DNA of 64,000 nt from Polaribacter sp. BAL334 (GTDB taxonomy: Bacteria > Bacteroidota > Bacteroidia > Flavobacteriales > Flavobacteriaceae): the NCBI RefSeq assembly GCF_015767435.1, contig NZ_JADWOV010000319.1:62001-126000 (forward strand), in the 5' to 3' direction. Positions 1 through 9,108 of the stretch are shown piece after piece; the first letter of the stretch is position 1; every line of letters begins with the position of its first letter. The notes under the pieces were generated by a model. The model saw only the letters and a program-made list of their open reading frames with translations, was not told where the DNA came from and did no database searches. Both the position numbers and the translations under genes were made by a program.

Positions 1-442
1 CTGAGGAATTGTTTCCAACCATGCCACCAATCATACATCTATTGGAAGTGGAAGTATTTGGACCAAAAAATAAACCAAAAGGCTTTAAATACAAATTCAA
101 TTCATCTCTTACAATTCCTGGCTGAAGCGTGATGGTTTTTGATTGCTCATCAAAATGAATGATTTTAGTAAAATATTTTGAAACATCCACCACAATTCCA
201 TCTCCCACACATTGTCCAGCCAATGAAGTTCCTGCAGTTCTTGGGATTAAAGTGATATTGTTTTTTGAAGCAAAATCAATTAAAATTTTGATGTCATTTT
301 CATTTTTAGGAAACGCTACTGCCAAAGGAATTTTGCGATAAACAGAGGCATCAGTTGCGTAAATGGTTTTATGCAATTGGTCAAAAAGGAGTTTTCCTTC
401 CAATGAATTGTGCAGGTTTTCAAGTGCAAAATGGTCAATCAT
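1..442 (-). CDS. FAD-linked oxidase (lactate/glycolate oxidase type), N-terminal part only
   Basis: Translating the minus strand from the ATG at 442 gives a continuous frame to the window edge, beginning MIDHFALENLHNSL. Residues about 70-85 read RTAGTSLAGQCVGDGIVVDV, the pyrophosphate-binding loop of the FAD-binding PCMH fold of D-lactate dehydrogenase/glycolate oxidase GlcD-type flavoenzymes (COG0277). The last visible residues (CMIGGMVGNNS) are the second FAD-contacting motif. In Flavobacteriia such proteins are often about 970 residues with a C-terminal iron-sulfur half; whether that holds here cannot be seen because the gene leaves the window. The role, oxidation of a 2-hydroxy acid, is inferred from family. 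Confidence 0.85.
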   Translation of the reverse strand, partial: MIDHFALENLHNSLEGKLLFDQLHKTIYATDASVYRKIPLAVAFPKNENDIKILIDFASKNNITLIPRTAGTSLAGQCVGDGIVVDVSKYFTKIIHFDEQSKTITLQPGIVRDELNLYLKPFGLFFGPNTSTSNRCMIGGMVGNNSS

Positions 443-681
443 GAGTAATAAACAATAGATAAATTGTGCTTACAAATATCCGAATAAATTTTGCATTTTT
501 AGGATTACAGAAAGTGGATTTATCACTTTTGTGAAATTCATAAAAATTAGATTTTTCACTTTAAATTTCATAGGAAAAGCGCTTTTTTTTACTCTATTAA
601 TCAAAATCGAGTGTTAAAAAAAAGTATTTTCAAACTTAGATTCCTATATTTGAATTCTTTATCAAATTCAATTCATTTTCA

Positions 682-3177
682 ATGAAAAAAATATCATTAT
701 TTCTTTTTTTATGTTCCTTTTTTACGGTAGCTCAAAATGTAGATTTGTCTTATTATTTGCCCAAAGAAACGTATAATGCTACTATTCCAACACCCAAACA
801 AATCATAGGTCATGAAGTAGGAGAGTGGCATGTGACGCATGATAAATTAGTGCAATACATGAAAGCGTTAGCAGCTTCTTCTGACAGAATTTCCATCGAA
901 AATAGAGGGGAAACCTTTGAAGGAAGACCGCTGATTTTATTGACAATTACTTCGCCAGAAAATCACAAGAATTTACAAGAAATTAAAAAACAACACATTG
1001 CTGCAACAAATGATGCCAATATTGATGTTTCCAATCATCCAATTGTGGTGAATCAAGGATTTTCTATCCATGGAAATGAAGCAAGTGGCTCAAATGCAGC
1101 ATTGGCAATTGCTTATTATTTAGCAGCTTCTGATACTGAAGCAACCAAAGAATTATTGAAAAACACCATCATTTTATTTGATCCGTCTTTCAATCCTGAT
1201 GGATTGCAGCGTTTTTCATATTGGGCAAACTCAAATAAAAATAGGAATATCAATCCAGATCCAAATGACAGAGAATATCATGAAGTTTGGCCTGGAGGAA
1301 GAACCAATCATTATCAATTTGACATGAACCGAGATTGGTTGCCTGTGCAATTGCCAGAAAGTAAAGCTCGTTTGAAAACTTTTCATGATTGGTTGCCCAA
1401 TATTTTAACGGATCATCATGAAATGGGCAGTAATTCCAGTTTCTTTTTTCAGCCAGGAATTCCTTCAAGAACACATCCAATGACGCCTCAAATCAATCAA
1501 GATTTAACGAGAGAAATTGGAAATTATCATGCAAAAGCTTTTGATAAATTGGGTTCTTTGTATTATTCAGAAGAAAGTTTTGATGATTTTTATTACGGAA
1601 AAGGTTCTACGTTTCCTGATATCAATGGAAGTATTGGTATTTTGTTTGAGCAAGCAAGCTCAAGAGGGCATGCTCAAGAAACTGAAAATGGCATTTTGAC
1701 GTTTCCTTTTACCATTCGAAATCAAGTAACATCGGCATTTTCAACTTTGGAAGCTGCTAAAAATATGCGTGTAAAAATCTTACAATATCAGCAAGATTTC
1801 TATGCTGAATCAAGAAAAACCTTTGAGAAAAAAGCCATCGTTTTTGGAGATGAAAAAGATGCTGCAAAAACATTTCATTTGGCAGAAGTGTTGAAAAGAC
1901 AACAGATAAAAATTCATGAAGTTGCTGTTGACTTTACTCAAAATGGTAAAAATTTTAAGAAAGGGTATAGTTATGTAGTGCCCATGAATCAAAAAAATCA
2001 TCGATTGTTAAAAGCCATGTTTACGGTACAAACTACTTTTAAAGATAGTTTGTTTTATGACATTTCAGCTTGGACTTTCAATCATGCATTTGGGGTAGAT
2101 TATGCTGAAAACGTGCCACTTTCCAAAGCAGGAAAGGAAATCACGGAATTGAGTTTGCAAAAAGGAATCGTTTCAAACCAAAGTGATTATGGATATTTGA
2201 TGCCTTGGAATGAGTTTTATGCACCAAAAGCGTTGCATGCAATCCTGAAAAAAGGAGTAAGAGCGAAAGTTGCCATGAAGAACTTTGCAAATGAAAATAC
2301 CAATTATGAGTATGGAACTATTTTTATTCCGGTTCAAAATCAAGTGTTGAATTCATCTGAATTATTTCAATTTTTGACTGAAATTGCTTCCGAAAGTTTT
2401 GTTTCTATAAATGGTGTTTCAACTGGGTTGAATGAAGGAATTGATTTGGGAAGCGAAAATTTTGCTGCTGTAAAAACTCCAAAAGTTGCAATGTTGGTTG
2501 GAGATGGCATTTCAGGAAATGATTCTGGTGAAATTTGGCACTTGTTTGATCAACGATTTGATATTCCTTTGACTCGCTTGGATTTGAGTTATTTTTCAAG
2601 AATTGATATTTCAAAATACTCACATATTATCATTCCAAGTAGCTCAAATATTGGTAAAAACGAAGAAGATACATTGAAAACTTGGGTTCAAAATGGAGGA
2701 ATTCTTATTGGTTATAAAAATACTGCAAAATGGTTGGCAAATTCCAAATTTATCAACCTTGAATTCGATTCACCTAAAAGAGATTCCATCAAAAATGTTT
2801 CTTTTGAAAATCGTTCTTTACAATCTGGAGCGCAAGTGATTGGAGGAGCCATCTTTGAGGCAAGAATTGATCGTTCACATCCTATAAATTTTGGGTATAA
2901 AAACGATAAAATAGCACTATTTAGAAACTCAACGATTTTCATAAAACCAGATAAAGTAAGTTTTAATAATCCAATTCAATACACTTCAACTCCTTTATTG
3001 AGCGGGTATATTTCAAAAGAAAATGCGAAAATTATTCCAAATTCGGTTCCTTTTAAAGTGCAAAGATTTGGTTCAGGAAAAGTGATTGTTTTTACAGATA
3101 ATACAAACTTCCGTGGTTTTTGGTTTGGAACCAATAAGTTGTTGATGAATGCTCTGTTTTTTGCGAGTGAAATGTGA
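682..3177 (+). CDS. M14 family zinc carboxypeptidase, secreted
   Basis: This 831-residue protein starts with a Sec signal peptide (MKKISLFLFLCSFFTVAQ), so it is exported. The M14 peptidase domain fills the first 370 residues. The HGNEASG motif near residue 130 supplies the His and Glu zinc ligands, DHHE near residue 245 the third ligand, and ILFEQAS near residue 322 the likely catalytic Glu. The C-terminal half resembles the GATase-like extension seen in large Bacteroidota M14 peptidases (inferred). It stands alone between a divergent oxidase and a small membrane peptide gene. A TATATTTG -7-like box lies about 30 bases upstream but without a good TTG partner. Role: trimming peptides outside the cytoplasm. 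Confidence 0.92.
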   Translation: MKKISLFLFLCSFFTVAQNVDLSYYLPKETYNATIPTPKQIIGHEVGEWHVTHDKLVQYMKALAASSDRISIENRGETFEGRPLILLTITSPENHKNLQEIKKQHIAATNDANIDVSNHPIVVNQGFSIHGNEASGSNAALAIAYYLAASDTEATKELLKNTIILFDPSFNPDGLQRFSYWANSNKNRNINPDPNDREYHEVWPGGRTNHYQFDMNRDWLPVQLPESKARLKTFHDWLPNILTDHHEMGSNSSFFFQPGIPSRTHPMTPQINQDLTREIGNYHAKAFDKLGSLYYSEESFDDFYYGKGSTFPDINGSIGILFEQASSRGHAQETENGILTFPFTIRNQVTSAFSTLEAAKNMRVKILQYQQDFYAESRKTFEKKAIVFGDEKDAAKTFHLAEVLKRQQIKIHEVAVDFTQNGKNFKKGYSYVVPMNQKNHRLLKAMFTVQTTFKDSLFYDISAWTFNHAFGVDYAENVPLSKAGKEITELSLQKGIVSNQSDYGYLMPWNEFYAPKALHAILKKGVRAKVAMKNFANENTNYEYGTIFIPVQNQVLNSSELFQFLTEIASESFVSINGVSTGLNEGIDLGSENFAAVKTPKVAMLVGDGISGNDSGEIWHLFDQRFDIPLTRLDLSYFSRIDISKYSHIIIPSSSNIGKNEEDTLKTWVQNGGILIGYKNTAKWLANSKFINLEFDSPKRDSIKNVSFENRSLQSGAQVIGGAIFEARIDRSHPINFGYKNDKIALFRNSTIFIKPDKVSFNNPIQYTSTPLLSGYISKENAKIIPNSVPFKVQRFGSGKVIVFTDNTNFRGFWFGTNKLLMNALFFASEM

Positions 3178-3282
3178 GTTTGAGTTCAAAATTTTGGAAT
3201 TTTAAATTCACATTGATTGATTTTTGATTGTAACAATTTTAGTGGAGAATCGTTTTTATAAACAACTAACTAAGCTAGCATC

Positions 3283-3441
3283 ATGAGTATTTTAAGAGTT
3301 TTATTGGCTATTTTCTTTCCTCCATTTGCAGTGATTGATAAGGGTTGTGGCTCTTTTTTAATTATTTTTATTTTGACTATTTGTGGTTGGATTCCTGGAG
3401 TAATTGGAGCCTTGATTATTTTGAATAAATCAAAGACGTAG
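3283..3441 (+). CDS. YqaE/Pmp3 family membrane peptide
   Basis: A 52-residue frame (MSILRVLLAIFFPPFAV...LIILNKSKT) with two hydrophobic segments separated by a short turn containing Asp, Lys and Gly. The pattern FFPP-A-V...-CG-IPG-I-A matches the YqaE/Pmp3 proteolipid family (UPF0057). These small inner-membrane proteins are linked in other organisms to salt and cold stress and membrane potential. It begins about 105 bases after the peptidase gene and faces csaA convergently. The start ATG is the only one in frame near the motif. The function is family-based. Confidence 0.85.
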   Translation: MSILRVLLAIFFPPFAVIDKGCGSFLIIFILTICGWIPGVIGALIILNKSKT

Positions 3442-3501
3442 TTATTAGTTGTGAGTTTTTAGTTTTTAGTAAACTTAAAATTAAAAACTTAGCACTCAAA
3501 A

Positions 3502-3840
3502 TTAACTTACTTGTTCTCCATTTTTTATTGAGCTTGAAGCCTTCAATAAAACTACATTTTCAGATTCATTATGAACTCCTAATACCAGAACTTCACTGAC
3601 AAAATTAGCGATTTGTCTTGGTTTGAAGTTTACAATAGCAGTAACTTGTCTTTTTATTAATGATTCTTTTGAATACAATTGTGTGATTTGTGCACTTGAT
3701 TTTTTGATGCCTAATTCTCCAAAATCAATCGTCAATTGATACGCAGGTTTTTTGGCTTTTGGAAACTCATTGACTTCGATAATTGTTCCCATTCGGATAT
3801 CAATTTTCTCAAAATCATCAAATGAAATCAATTCTTTCAT
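3502..3840 (-). CDS. csaA: CsaA-type tRNA-binding domain protein
   Basis: A 112-residue protein consisting only of the OB-fold tRNA-binding domain (FEKIDIRMGTIIEVNEFPKA at the N-terminus, then ITQLYSKESLIKRQVTAIVN and NFVSEVLVLG). Length and motif order match CsaA, which binds tRNA nonspecifically and has been described as a secretion-related chaperone in Bacillus; its role in Bacteroidota is uncertain. The start codon lies 2 bases beyond the stop of the upstream DUF962 gene, so the two are probably co-transcribed. The alternative, a free MetG-type C-terminal domain, is less likely given the CsaA-like length. Confidence 0.9.
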   Translation of the reverse strand: MKELISFDDFEKIDIRMGTIIEVNEFPKAKKPAYQLTIDFGELGIKKSSAQITQLYSKESLIKRQVTAIVNFKPRQIANFVSEVLVLGVHNESENVVLLKASSSIKNGEQVS

Positions 3841-3842
3841 GA

Positions 3843-4307
3843 TTATTTTTTAGTACCCAACTTTTGAATTACCCACAAAGGACCTATCAATAAAAATTGC
3901 AAATCTTTCAAGAAAGACGGTTTTGCGCCCTCTACTTTATGACCGTAAAATTGTCCAATCCAAGCCAACAAAAAAACGGTTATGGATACATAAAAAATAG
4001 AAAAATGATTTCCAATCCAGAAATTGAGTACCACACTCAACAGAATTACAAAAACCATTTGCACAAAATACCAAAATCCCAAACGCAAGTAAAAAATTGA
4101 AATCAATAAACCAACAACAATTGCCCAATTTTCGAGCAAAGGATTGTATAAACCGAAAGTGTTTTCTAAAAAAGTAGTAGGAATACTCATCAATAAACCA
4201 ATCACACTGAAAAAAATCAAAGGCACACATATATAATGAATGGAAATATTGGTCTTGTTTTGATGACTGAGAGCGTATTCGTTAAAATATTCTTGGGCGG
4301 TTTTCAT
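3843..4307 (-). CDS. DUF962/Mpo1-like membrane protein
   Basis: This 154-residue protein begins MKTAQEYFNEYALSHQNKTN followed by IHYICVPLIFFSVIGLL. This is the opening of the DUF962/YGL010w family, including a conserved His in the first membrane segment and a second His later (GQFYGHKVEG). Four hydrophobic stretches are visible. Yeast Mpo1 of this family is an iron-dependent dioxygenase in 2-hydroxy fatty acid alpha-oxidation; the bacterial role is unproven. It is directly upstream of csaA with a 2-base gap, suggesting a two-gene transcript. Confidence 0.85.
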   Translation of the reverse strand: MKTAQEYFNEYALSHQNKTNISIHYICVPLIFFSVIGLLMSIPTTFLENTFGLYNPLLENWAIVVGLLISIFYLRLGFWYFVQMVFVILLSVVLNFWIGNHFSIFYVSITVFLLAWIGQFYGHKVEGAKPSFLKDLQFLLIGPLWVIQKLGTKK

Positions 4308-4346
4308 GATGAAATATTTTATATTAAATGATAATCTAGAAAAATT

Positions 4347-5312
4347 CTAAATTTCTTCGTGTTCACTTTCGTTACTAATATGGAACAACGCATCTCCTTT
4401 ATTCACAATCGGTGTTTTATTGATGCAAAAAATATGACCGTCAAAAGGAGCAAATACCTTTTTTTTAAAATCACCAAAGGGATCTAAAATAACTGCTAAA
4501 ACTTCTTTCTTTTTGACAAAAGTGCCGTTTTTCACATTGAGTTTAAACATTCCTGAATAAGGTGCTCTTAACCACTTTGTTCTTTTTAAGTGAATGGGCT
4601 CAACAGTTTTTTCTATGGTTCCTTCTATTAAACCCAAATGAGTTAAGATATTTTTTGTGCCTCTAACACCATGTGAAATGATTTTTGGATCAAAATTTTT
4701 AGATTTCCCTCCTTCAAACAACAAAACAGTTTTTTTCATTTTGTTCAATGTTTCACGCAGCGATTTTGCAATATAATCAGAATGAATGATGAAAGGCGGA
4801 TTAAAAATTTCTGCTAATTTCATGGTTTCTGACTCTTCTTCATGACATCGAATTTGCGGCATATTCTCTTTATCACCACCACCAGTATGAAAATCAATTA
4901 CATAATCTACAAAAGGAGCAATATTTTCAATGAATTGATGGGCAAATTGACTTGCCAAAGAACCATTTGGTGAACCCGGAAAAACTCGATTTAAATCTCT
5001 TCCATCAGGAAATTCACGGGTTTGAATAAGATATCCAAAAATGTTAAAAACAGGAATACAAATAATAGTTCCTTTGGTAGGTTTGTTGATTTTTTGCGCA
5101 ATAATTTCACGTATAATAGCAACTCCATTTACTTCATCTCCATGCAAACCAGCTAATAAAAGCACAACAGGACCACTTTTTTTTGCGCGATTCACAATGA
5201 CAGGAACTTTTACAGTGGTTCGTGTATGCAATTTAGCCACTTCTAAATCGAGCAACACACTGCTTCCTTTCGGAATTTCTTTACCTAAAAGTACAAAAGG
5301 TTTACTCGACAT
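4347..5312 (-). CDS. Succinylglutamate desuccinylase/aspartoacylase (AstE/AspA) family deacylase
   Basis: A 321-residue M14-like metallo-deacylase. [12 protein letters not shown] near residue 53 holds the zinc ligands (H-x-x-E) and [10 protein letters not shown] near residue 140 the third His. The C-terminal 90 residues ([21 protein letters not shown]... to FAPFDGHIF) look like a barrel-sandwich/biotinyl-lipoyl-like domain, common in the RimK-associated subgroup. The gene overlaps the 3' end of the RimK-like ligase gene by 11 bases and is last in a three-gene cluster. Its substrate is probably an amide-linked amino acid or peptide made or handled by the ligase (inferred). It is not likely to be true AstE, as no arginine succinyltransferase genes are nearby. 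Confidence 0.87.
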   Translation of the reverse strand: MSSKPFVLLGKEIPKGSSVLLDLEVAKLHTRTTVKVPVIVNRAKKSGPVVLLLAGLHGDEVNGVAIIREIIAQKINKPTKGTIICIPVFNIFGYLIQTREFPDGRDLNRVFPGSPNGSLASQFAHQFIENIAPFVDYVIDFHTGGGDKENMPQIRCHEEESETMKLAEIFNPPFIIHSDYIAKSLRETLNKMKKTVLLFEGGKSKNFDPKIISHGVRGTKNILTHLGLIEGTIEKTVEPIHLKRTKWLRAPYSGMFKLNVKNGTFVKKKEVLAVILDPFGDFKKKVFAPFDGHIFCINKTPIVNKGDALFHISNESEHEEI

Positions 5313-6177
5313 GAATTTCTAAATATCTGATAATTTCTTTCGCGATATTTTTTCCAGTAACTCGCTCAATTCCTTCCAATCCTGGAGAAGAATTTACTTC
5401 CAAAACCAAAGGTCCTTTGGATGATTGTAGCATGTCAACACCTGCAACACCCAATCCCATTGCTTTTACCGCTTTTAAAGCAGTTTTTTCTTCTTCATCA
5501 GTCAATTCAATGACAGTTGCATTTCCACCTCTGTGTAAATTGGAACGAAATTCTCCTTCTTTTCCTTGCCTTTTCATAGCGCCAACCACTTTTCCGTCAA
5601 CTACAAAAGCCCTGATATCTGCACCTCCAGCTTCTTTTACAAATTCTTGTGCTATTACTCTTGCTCCTAAACCATTAAAGGCTTCTAAAACGGAAGTTGC
5701 AGCGTTTTTAGTTTCCACCAAAACCACCCCCAAACCTTGAGTTCCTTCTAATAATTTTAATACCAAAGGAGCACCTCCTACTGATTTTACTAAATGAGAA
5801 ACATCTTTGGTGTAATTGGTAAATACCGTTTTTGGTAAGCCTACTCCAGCTCTTGCTAAAATTTGTAAACTACTTAATTTATCTCTAGAGCGTGTCAATG
5901 CTTGCGAAGAAACACAAGTGACTACTTTCATCATTTCGAATTGACGCACCACAGCAGTTCCATAAAAAGTAACTGATGCACCAATTCTTGGGATAATTGC
6001 ATCCACATTTTCTAAATATTCGCCTTTATAAAATATTTTAGGAGCTCTTTTTTCAATTTCAATATTGCATTTTAGATGATCAACTACCAAAACTTCGTGT
6101 TTTCTTTTTTCAGCAGCTTCAACCAATCTTCGGGTAGAATATAATTTTGGATTTCTTGATAATATGACTATTTTCAT
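5302..6177 (-). CDS. rimK: RimK family alpha-L-glutamate ligase (ATP-grasp)
   Basis: A 291-residue ATP-grasp enzyme of the RimK group. [22 protein letters not shown] is the RimK opening, followed by [19 protein letters not shown], and the ATP-binding core [19 protein letters not shown] near residue 135. The C-terminal metal-binding stretch is [14 protein letters not shown]. Family members add glutamate residues to the C-terminus of ribosomal protein S6 or make poly-glutamate. Its start overlaps the protease gene upstream by 4 bases and its end overlaps the AstE-like gene by 11, implying strict co-expression. Protein-level recognition is strong; the physiological substrate here is inferred. 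Confidence 0.93.
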   Translation of the reverse strand: MKIVILSRNPKLYSTRRLVEAAEKRKHEVLVVDHLKCNIEIEKRAPKIFYKGEYLENVDAIIPRIGASVTFYGTAVVRQFEMMKVVTCVSSQALTRSRDKLSSLQILARAGVGLPKTVFTNYTKDVSHLVKSVGGAPLVLKLLEGTQGLGVVLVETKNAATSVLEAFNGLGARVIAQEFVKEAGGADIRAFVVDGKVVGAMKRQGKEGEFRSNLHRGGNATVIELTDEEEKTALKAVKAMGLGVAGVDMLQSSKGPLVLEVNSSPGLEGIERVTGKNIAKEIIRYLEIHVE

Positions 6178-6614
6178 ATATGATTATTTTTTTGTTTGTG
6201 AGAAATATTTGTTCTAGAAGTATCTATCACAAAGCGTTTGTTTAAAAATTTTCTACCCAATAAAACAGGAAACTTCATATCTTTTCGTTCACTTAATGTA
6301 AGGTGAATTGGGAATGAAGTGTTAAAAATAAATATTTCAGTTTGAATTAAATATCTTTTTTGAACAATTCCATTAGAACTTTTTACTAATTTCATGGAGA
6401 AGTTCTTTGTACTATATTGGTTATTATTATAAAATGGATGTTTTGGATCTAACAATGTAAATCTAATATAATTTTCATTATTGATGGTAATTTCTTCAAT
6501 ATTTGAACAATGAATAGAGGAAGTATAAGCTCCAGAATCAATTTTCACATCGATTTCAAAGAGAGAAAATTCTTTAAAATCGGCTTTGTCAAAACGCCCA
6601 ATAGTTATTTTCAT
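6174..6614 (-). CDS. Retropepsin-like aspartic protease (RimB/COG4067 family)
   Basis: A 146-residue single-domain protein with [14 protein letters not shown] near residue 25. The D-S/T-G active site of retropepsins appears here as DSG, and [20 protein letters not shown] near the end is the conserved LLGR-x-FL pattern. The family is often labelled 'ATP-dependent zinc protease'; in Pseudomonas the rimB product acts with RimK on glutamylated S6. It is first in the cluster, with a 4-base overlap into rimK and a 58-base gap after the FAD dehydrogenase gene. A role reversing or trimming the ligase product is inferred. Confidence 0.85.
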   Translation of the reverse strand: MKITIGRFDKADFKEFSLFEIDVKIDSGAYTSSIHCSNIEEITINNENYIRFTLLDPKHPFYNNNQYSTKNFSMKLVKSSNGIVQKRYLIQTEIFIFNTSFPIHLTLSERKDMKFPVLLGRKFLNKRFVIDTSRTNISHKQKNNHI

Positions 6615-6672
6615 GCAGGTAAACGAATAATAGTAAAATTAATGATACTTATTGATTTTATGCAAAAAACTT

Positions 6673-8229
6673 TTACAATTTTAAAATGGCAGCTTCAGCA
6701 CAACGTTCTCCATCCATAGCTGCAGAAACAATTCCTCCTGCATAGCCACCACCTTCTCCACAAGGGAATAAACCTTTGATTTGAGGATGTTCTAAATCAT
6801 CTTTTCTTGGAATATTTACAGGTGAAGATGTTCTTGATTCTACACCCACTATATTTGCTTCATTGGTATAATATCCGTGCATTTTTTTTCCAAAAGCATC
6901 AAATCCTTTGCGCAATCTGCTTCCAATATTTTTAGGTAATAAAGAATGAAGAGGAGCTGATTTTAATCCAGGTTGATAAGAACAATCGTTTAAATTGGTT
7001 GACAATTTTCCTTCTACAAAATCTGTTAACCTTTGAGCAGGAGCAGTTTGTGTTCTGCCACCAGCTAAAAATGCCAATTTCTCCAAATCTTTTTGATATT
7101 CCAACCCTTTTAAAGGACCAAACTTTTCATATTTGGATAAATCTCTTTCAGCATTAATTTCTACTACAATTCCTGAATTAGCAAACTTGTTATTTCTTTT
7201 GCTTGGCGACATTCCGTTTACCACAACTTCGCCATTTGCTGTTGCAGCTGGAACTATAAAACCTCCTGGGCACATACAAAATGAATACACACCTCTTTCG
7301 TTAATTTGCTGCACTAAACTGTATGCAGCAGCTGGTAATAATTCGTCTCTTTCTCCCGAACAATGGTATTGAATTTGGTCTATAATTTCCTGTGGATGTT
7401 CCACACGAACTCCCATAGCAAATGATTTTGCTTTGATTGATATTTCTTTTTTGTAAAGCAATTCATATACATCTCTTGCAGAATGTCCTGTAGCTAAAAT
7501 AACGGAATTTACTGTCATTTCATTGCCATTTTGCAATTGAATAGCTTTGATTTCATTGTTTTTGATAACGAAGTCTGTAACTCTAGTTTCAAAATGGATT
7601 TCTCCTCCAAAATTCAATATCGTTTCACGAATATTTTCTACGATTTTAGGTAATTTATTGGTGCCAATATGAGGATGAGCATCAATCAATATTTGTTCTG
7701 TAGCTCCGTGAAAAACCAGATTTTCAAAAATCCGTCTTACATCACCTCTTTTCAAACTTCGGGTGTACAATTTTCCATCAGAATAAGTTCCTGCACCACC
7801 TTCGCCAAAGCAATAATTAGAATTTTCGTTAACAATGTGATCTTGATTTATTGCTTTGATGTCTCTGCGTCTTTCTTGTACTTTTTTTCCTCGTTCTAAG
7901 ACTACAGGTTTGAAACCTAATTCTATGCAACGCAAAGCAGCAAACATTCCTGCTGGTCCAAAACCGATAATGTGAACTTCTTTTGATTTTGATACATCTT
8001 TGTAATCAAAAGCGTAAGCAGGGTTTTCCGAAATGTCTTCATTCAAGTATACTGCTACTTTATAATTGAAAAAGATTTCCTTTTTTCTGGCATCAATTGA
8101 TTTTCTTAGGACTTTGATTGCTGAAATTTCGTTCTTATCAATACCTAAAGCAACCGCTGATTTATACAAAAGAATGTCTTCTTTTCGTTCTTCAGTTAAA
8201 TTTATACGAAGTTGAATTTCTTGAATCAT
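6673..8229 (-). CDS. NAD(P)/FAD-dependent dehydrogenase (COG2509 type)
   Basis: A 518-residue flavoprotein with a short N-terminal domain, then the dinucleotide-binding motif HIIGFGPAGMFAALRCIELG near residue 90. The family signature NYCFGEGGAGTYSDGKLYTR is near residue 140 and the C-terminal FAD contact LFPCGEGGGYAGGIVSAAMDG is near residue 490. The arrangement matches uncharacterised FAD-dependent dehydrogenases widespread in bacteria; their substrate is unknown. The gene lies upstream of the rim-like cluster on the same strand with a 58-base gap, so read-through is possible, but no shared function is evident. Confidence 0.9.
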   Translation of the reverse strand: MIQEIQLRINLTEERKEDILLYKSAVALGIDKNEISAIKVLRKSIDARKKEIFFNYKVAVYLNEDISENPAYAFDYKDVSKSKEVHIIGFGPAGMFAALRCIELGFKPVVLERGKKVQERRRDIKAINQDHIVNENSNYCFGEGGAGTYSDGKLYTRSLKRGDVRRIFENLVFHGATEQILIDAHPHIGTNKLPKIVENIRETILNFGGEIHFETRVTDFVIKNNEIKAIQLQNGNEMTVNSVILATGHSARDVYELLYKKEISIKAKSFAMGVRVEHPQEIIDQIQYHCSGERDELLPAAAYSLVQQINERGVYSFCMCPGGFIVPAATANGEVVVNGMSPSKRNNKFANSGIVVEINAERDLSKYEKFGPLKGLEYQKDLEKLAFLAGGRTQTAPAQRLTDFVEGKLSTNLNDCSYQPGLKSAPLHSLLPKNIGSRLRKGFDAFGKKMHGYYTNEANIVGVESRTSSPVNIPRKDDLEHPQIKGLFPCGEGGGYAGGIVSAAMDGERCAEAAILKL

Positions 8230-8440
8230 TTAGTGAAAATAAAAAGAATGGATCATGTATAGTCTGTGAAAAAATTTGTTTGAAACATTTTTAGGTAACT
8301 GATATTCAGTGTAAATATACTTTTAAAATTCATAAAAAAGTTTCAAATCTCAAAATGCTAAAAAAAATATTTTCATCAAATTTTGATATCAATTTTATGA
8401 AAATAAAAAATCTCAAACAAATTAAGTTTGAGATTTCTTG

Positions 8441-8514
8441 TAGCGAAGACGGGAGTTGAACCCGTGACCTCAGGGTTATGAATCCTGCGCTCTAACCAAC
8501 TGAGCTACCTCGCC
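8441..8514 (-). tRNA. tRNA-Met (CAT anticodon, elongator type)
   Basis: The minus strand folds into a full cloverleaf: acceptor GGCGAGG/CTTCGCT with two G-T wobbles, D-arm AGCTCAGTTGGTTAGAGC, anticodon loop TTCATAA, and T-arm ACGGGTTCAACTCCCGT. The anticodon stem has an A31-C39 mismatch and lacks the three G-C pairs of initiator tRNA. The 3' CCA is not encoded, as usual in this phylum. A CAT anticodon could in principle be tRNA-Ile2 (lysidine), but the body resembles elongator tRNA-Met. Confidence 0.95.
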
Positions 8515-8531
8515 ATTAGGTTTTGAGGGTG

Positions 8532-8561
8532 CAAATATAACTCAATTTTACAGATACACAA
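8532..8561 (-). promoter_or_regulatory. Promoter of tRNA-Met
   Basis: On the minus strand, TTG (8561-8559), exactly 19 bases, then TATATTTG (8539-8532) matches the Bacteroidota primary sigma consensus TTG-N19-TAnnTTTG. The tRNA begins 17 bases downstream. Confidence 0.8.
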
Positions 8562-8624
8562 TATGTGATTTTAATTTTTTTAAAATAGAATTATTGCCTA
8601 TCTTGTCCGACAAAGTAATCAAAA

Positions 8625-9005
8625 ATGGAGAAAATAAAATTTGAATTAGAAGTAGCTATTCATGCTTCGCCAAGCATGCTATTTCAGTACATTTCAACAC
8701 CCTCAAGTTTGCAAGAATGGTTTGCTGACAGAGTTAATTCCAGAGGAAAAATTTTTAGTTTCAATTGGGATGGTGTGGAAGAACAAGCGGAACTTGTTTT
8801 AAAAAAATCTGATGAAAGAGTTCGTTTTAAATGGCTAGAAAGTGATGATGATAGTTATTTTGAAATTCGGATTCAAGTACATCCTTTAACAAACGATGTG
8901 TCTTTGGTAATCACAGATTTTGCAGATGATGAAGATGAAGTTGAAGAATCTAAACAATTGTGGGAGAGTCAGATAGAGGAGTTAAAACATGTTATTGGAG
9001 CATAA
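8625..9005 (+). CDS. START-like (SRPBCC/AHSA1-related) domain protein
   Basis: A 126-residue cytoplasmic protein. The N-terminal IKFELEVAIHASPSMLFQYISTPSSLQEWFAD is the classic SRPBCC opening (strand, then helix with LxxWF), followed by FNWDGVEEQAELV and VRFKW. It matches the Bacteroidota START-like family that forms a hydrophobic ligand-binding cavity; no ligand or enzymatic role is known. The C-terminus is strongly acidic (DFADDEDEVEES). It is a single-gene unit closed by a clear terminator. Confidence 0.88.
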   Translation: MEKIKFELEVAIHASPSMLFQYISTPSSLQEWFADRVNSRGKIFSFNWDGVEEQAELVLKKSDERVRFKWLESDDDSYFEIRIQVHPLTNDVSLVITDFADDEDEVEESKQLWESQIEELKHVIGA

Positions 9006-9029
9006 GAAATAACCTATGTAAAGTAGTAT

Positions 9030-9057
9030 AAACTCAGCATTTGCTGAGTTTTTTTTT
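9030..9057 (+). terminator. Rho-independent terminator after the START-like gene
   Basis: AACTCAGCA / TGCTGAGTT stem with a 2-base loop followed by a run of eight or more T, 25 bases after the stop codon. Confidence 0.9.
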
Positions 9058-9108
9058 GTTTATTATTCTTATAAAATGTAGTATTTTTGCATCCTTAAAA
9101 TTAAAAAA

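Noticed and set aside
159..341. Plus-strand 60-residue open frame at the left edge
   Set aside because: It is antisense to the FAD oxidase, whose protein motifs are unmistakable.
490..600. AAAGTG/CACTTT inverted words and repeated TTTCAT words before the M14 gene
   Set aside because: Short, AT-rich and not aligned with a promoter; no more than expected in such DNA.
3454..3489. Hairpin AGTTTTTA...TAAAAACT between the YqaE and csaA genes
   Set aside because: It is composed almost only of A and T with a loop of 13 bases or more; too weak to call a terminator.
5417..5740. Plus-strand 107-residue open frame inside rimK
   Set aside because: It is antisense to a well-conserved enzyme, and the Ser/Thr/Pro/Ala-rich translation has no recognisable domain.
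8441..8514. tRNA-Ile2 (lysidine-modified CAT anticodon) instead of tRNA-Met
   Set aside because: The body and anticodon loop look like elongator tRNA-Met, although sequence alone cannot fully exclude it.
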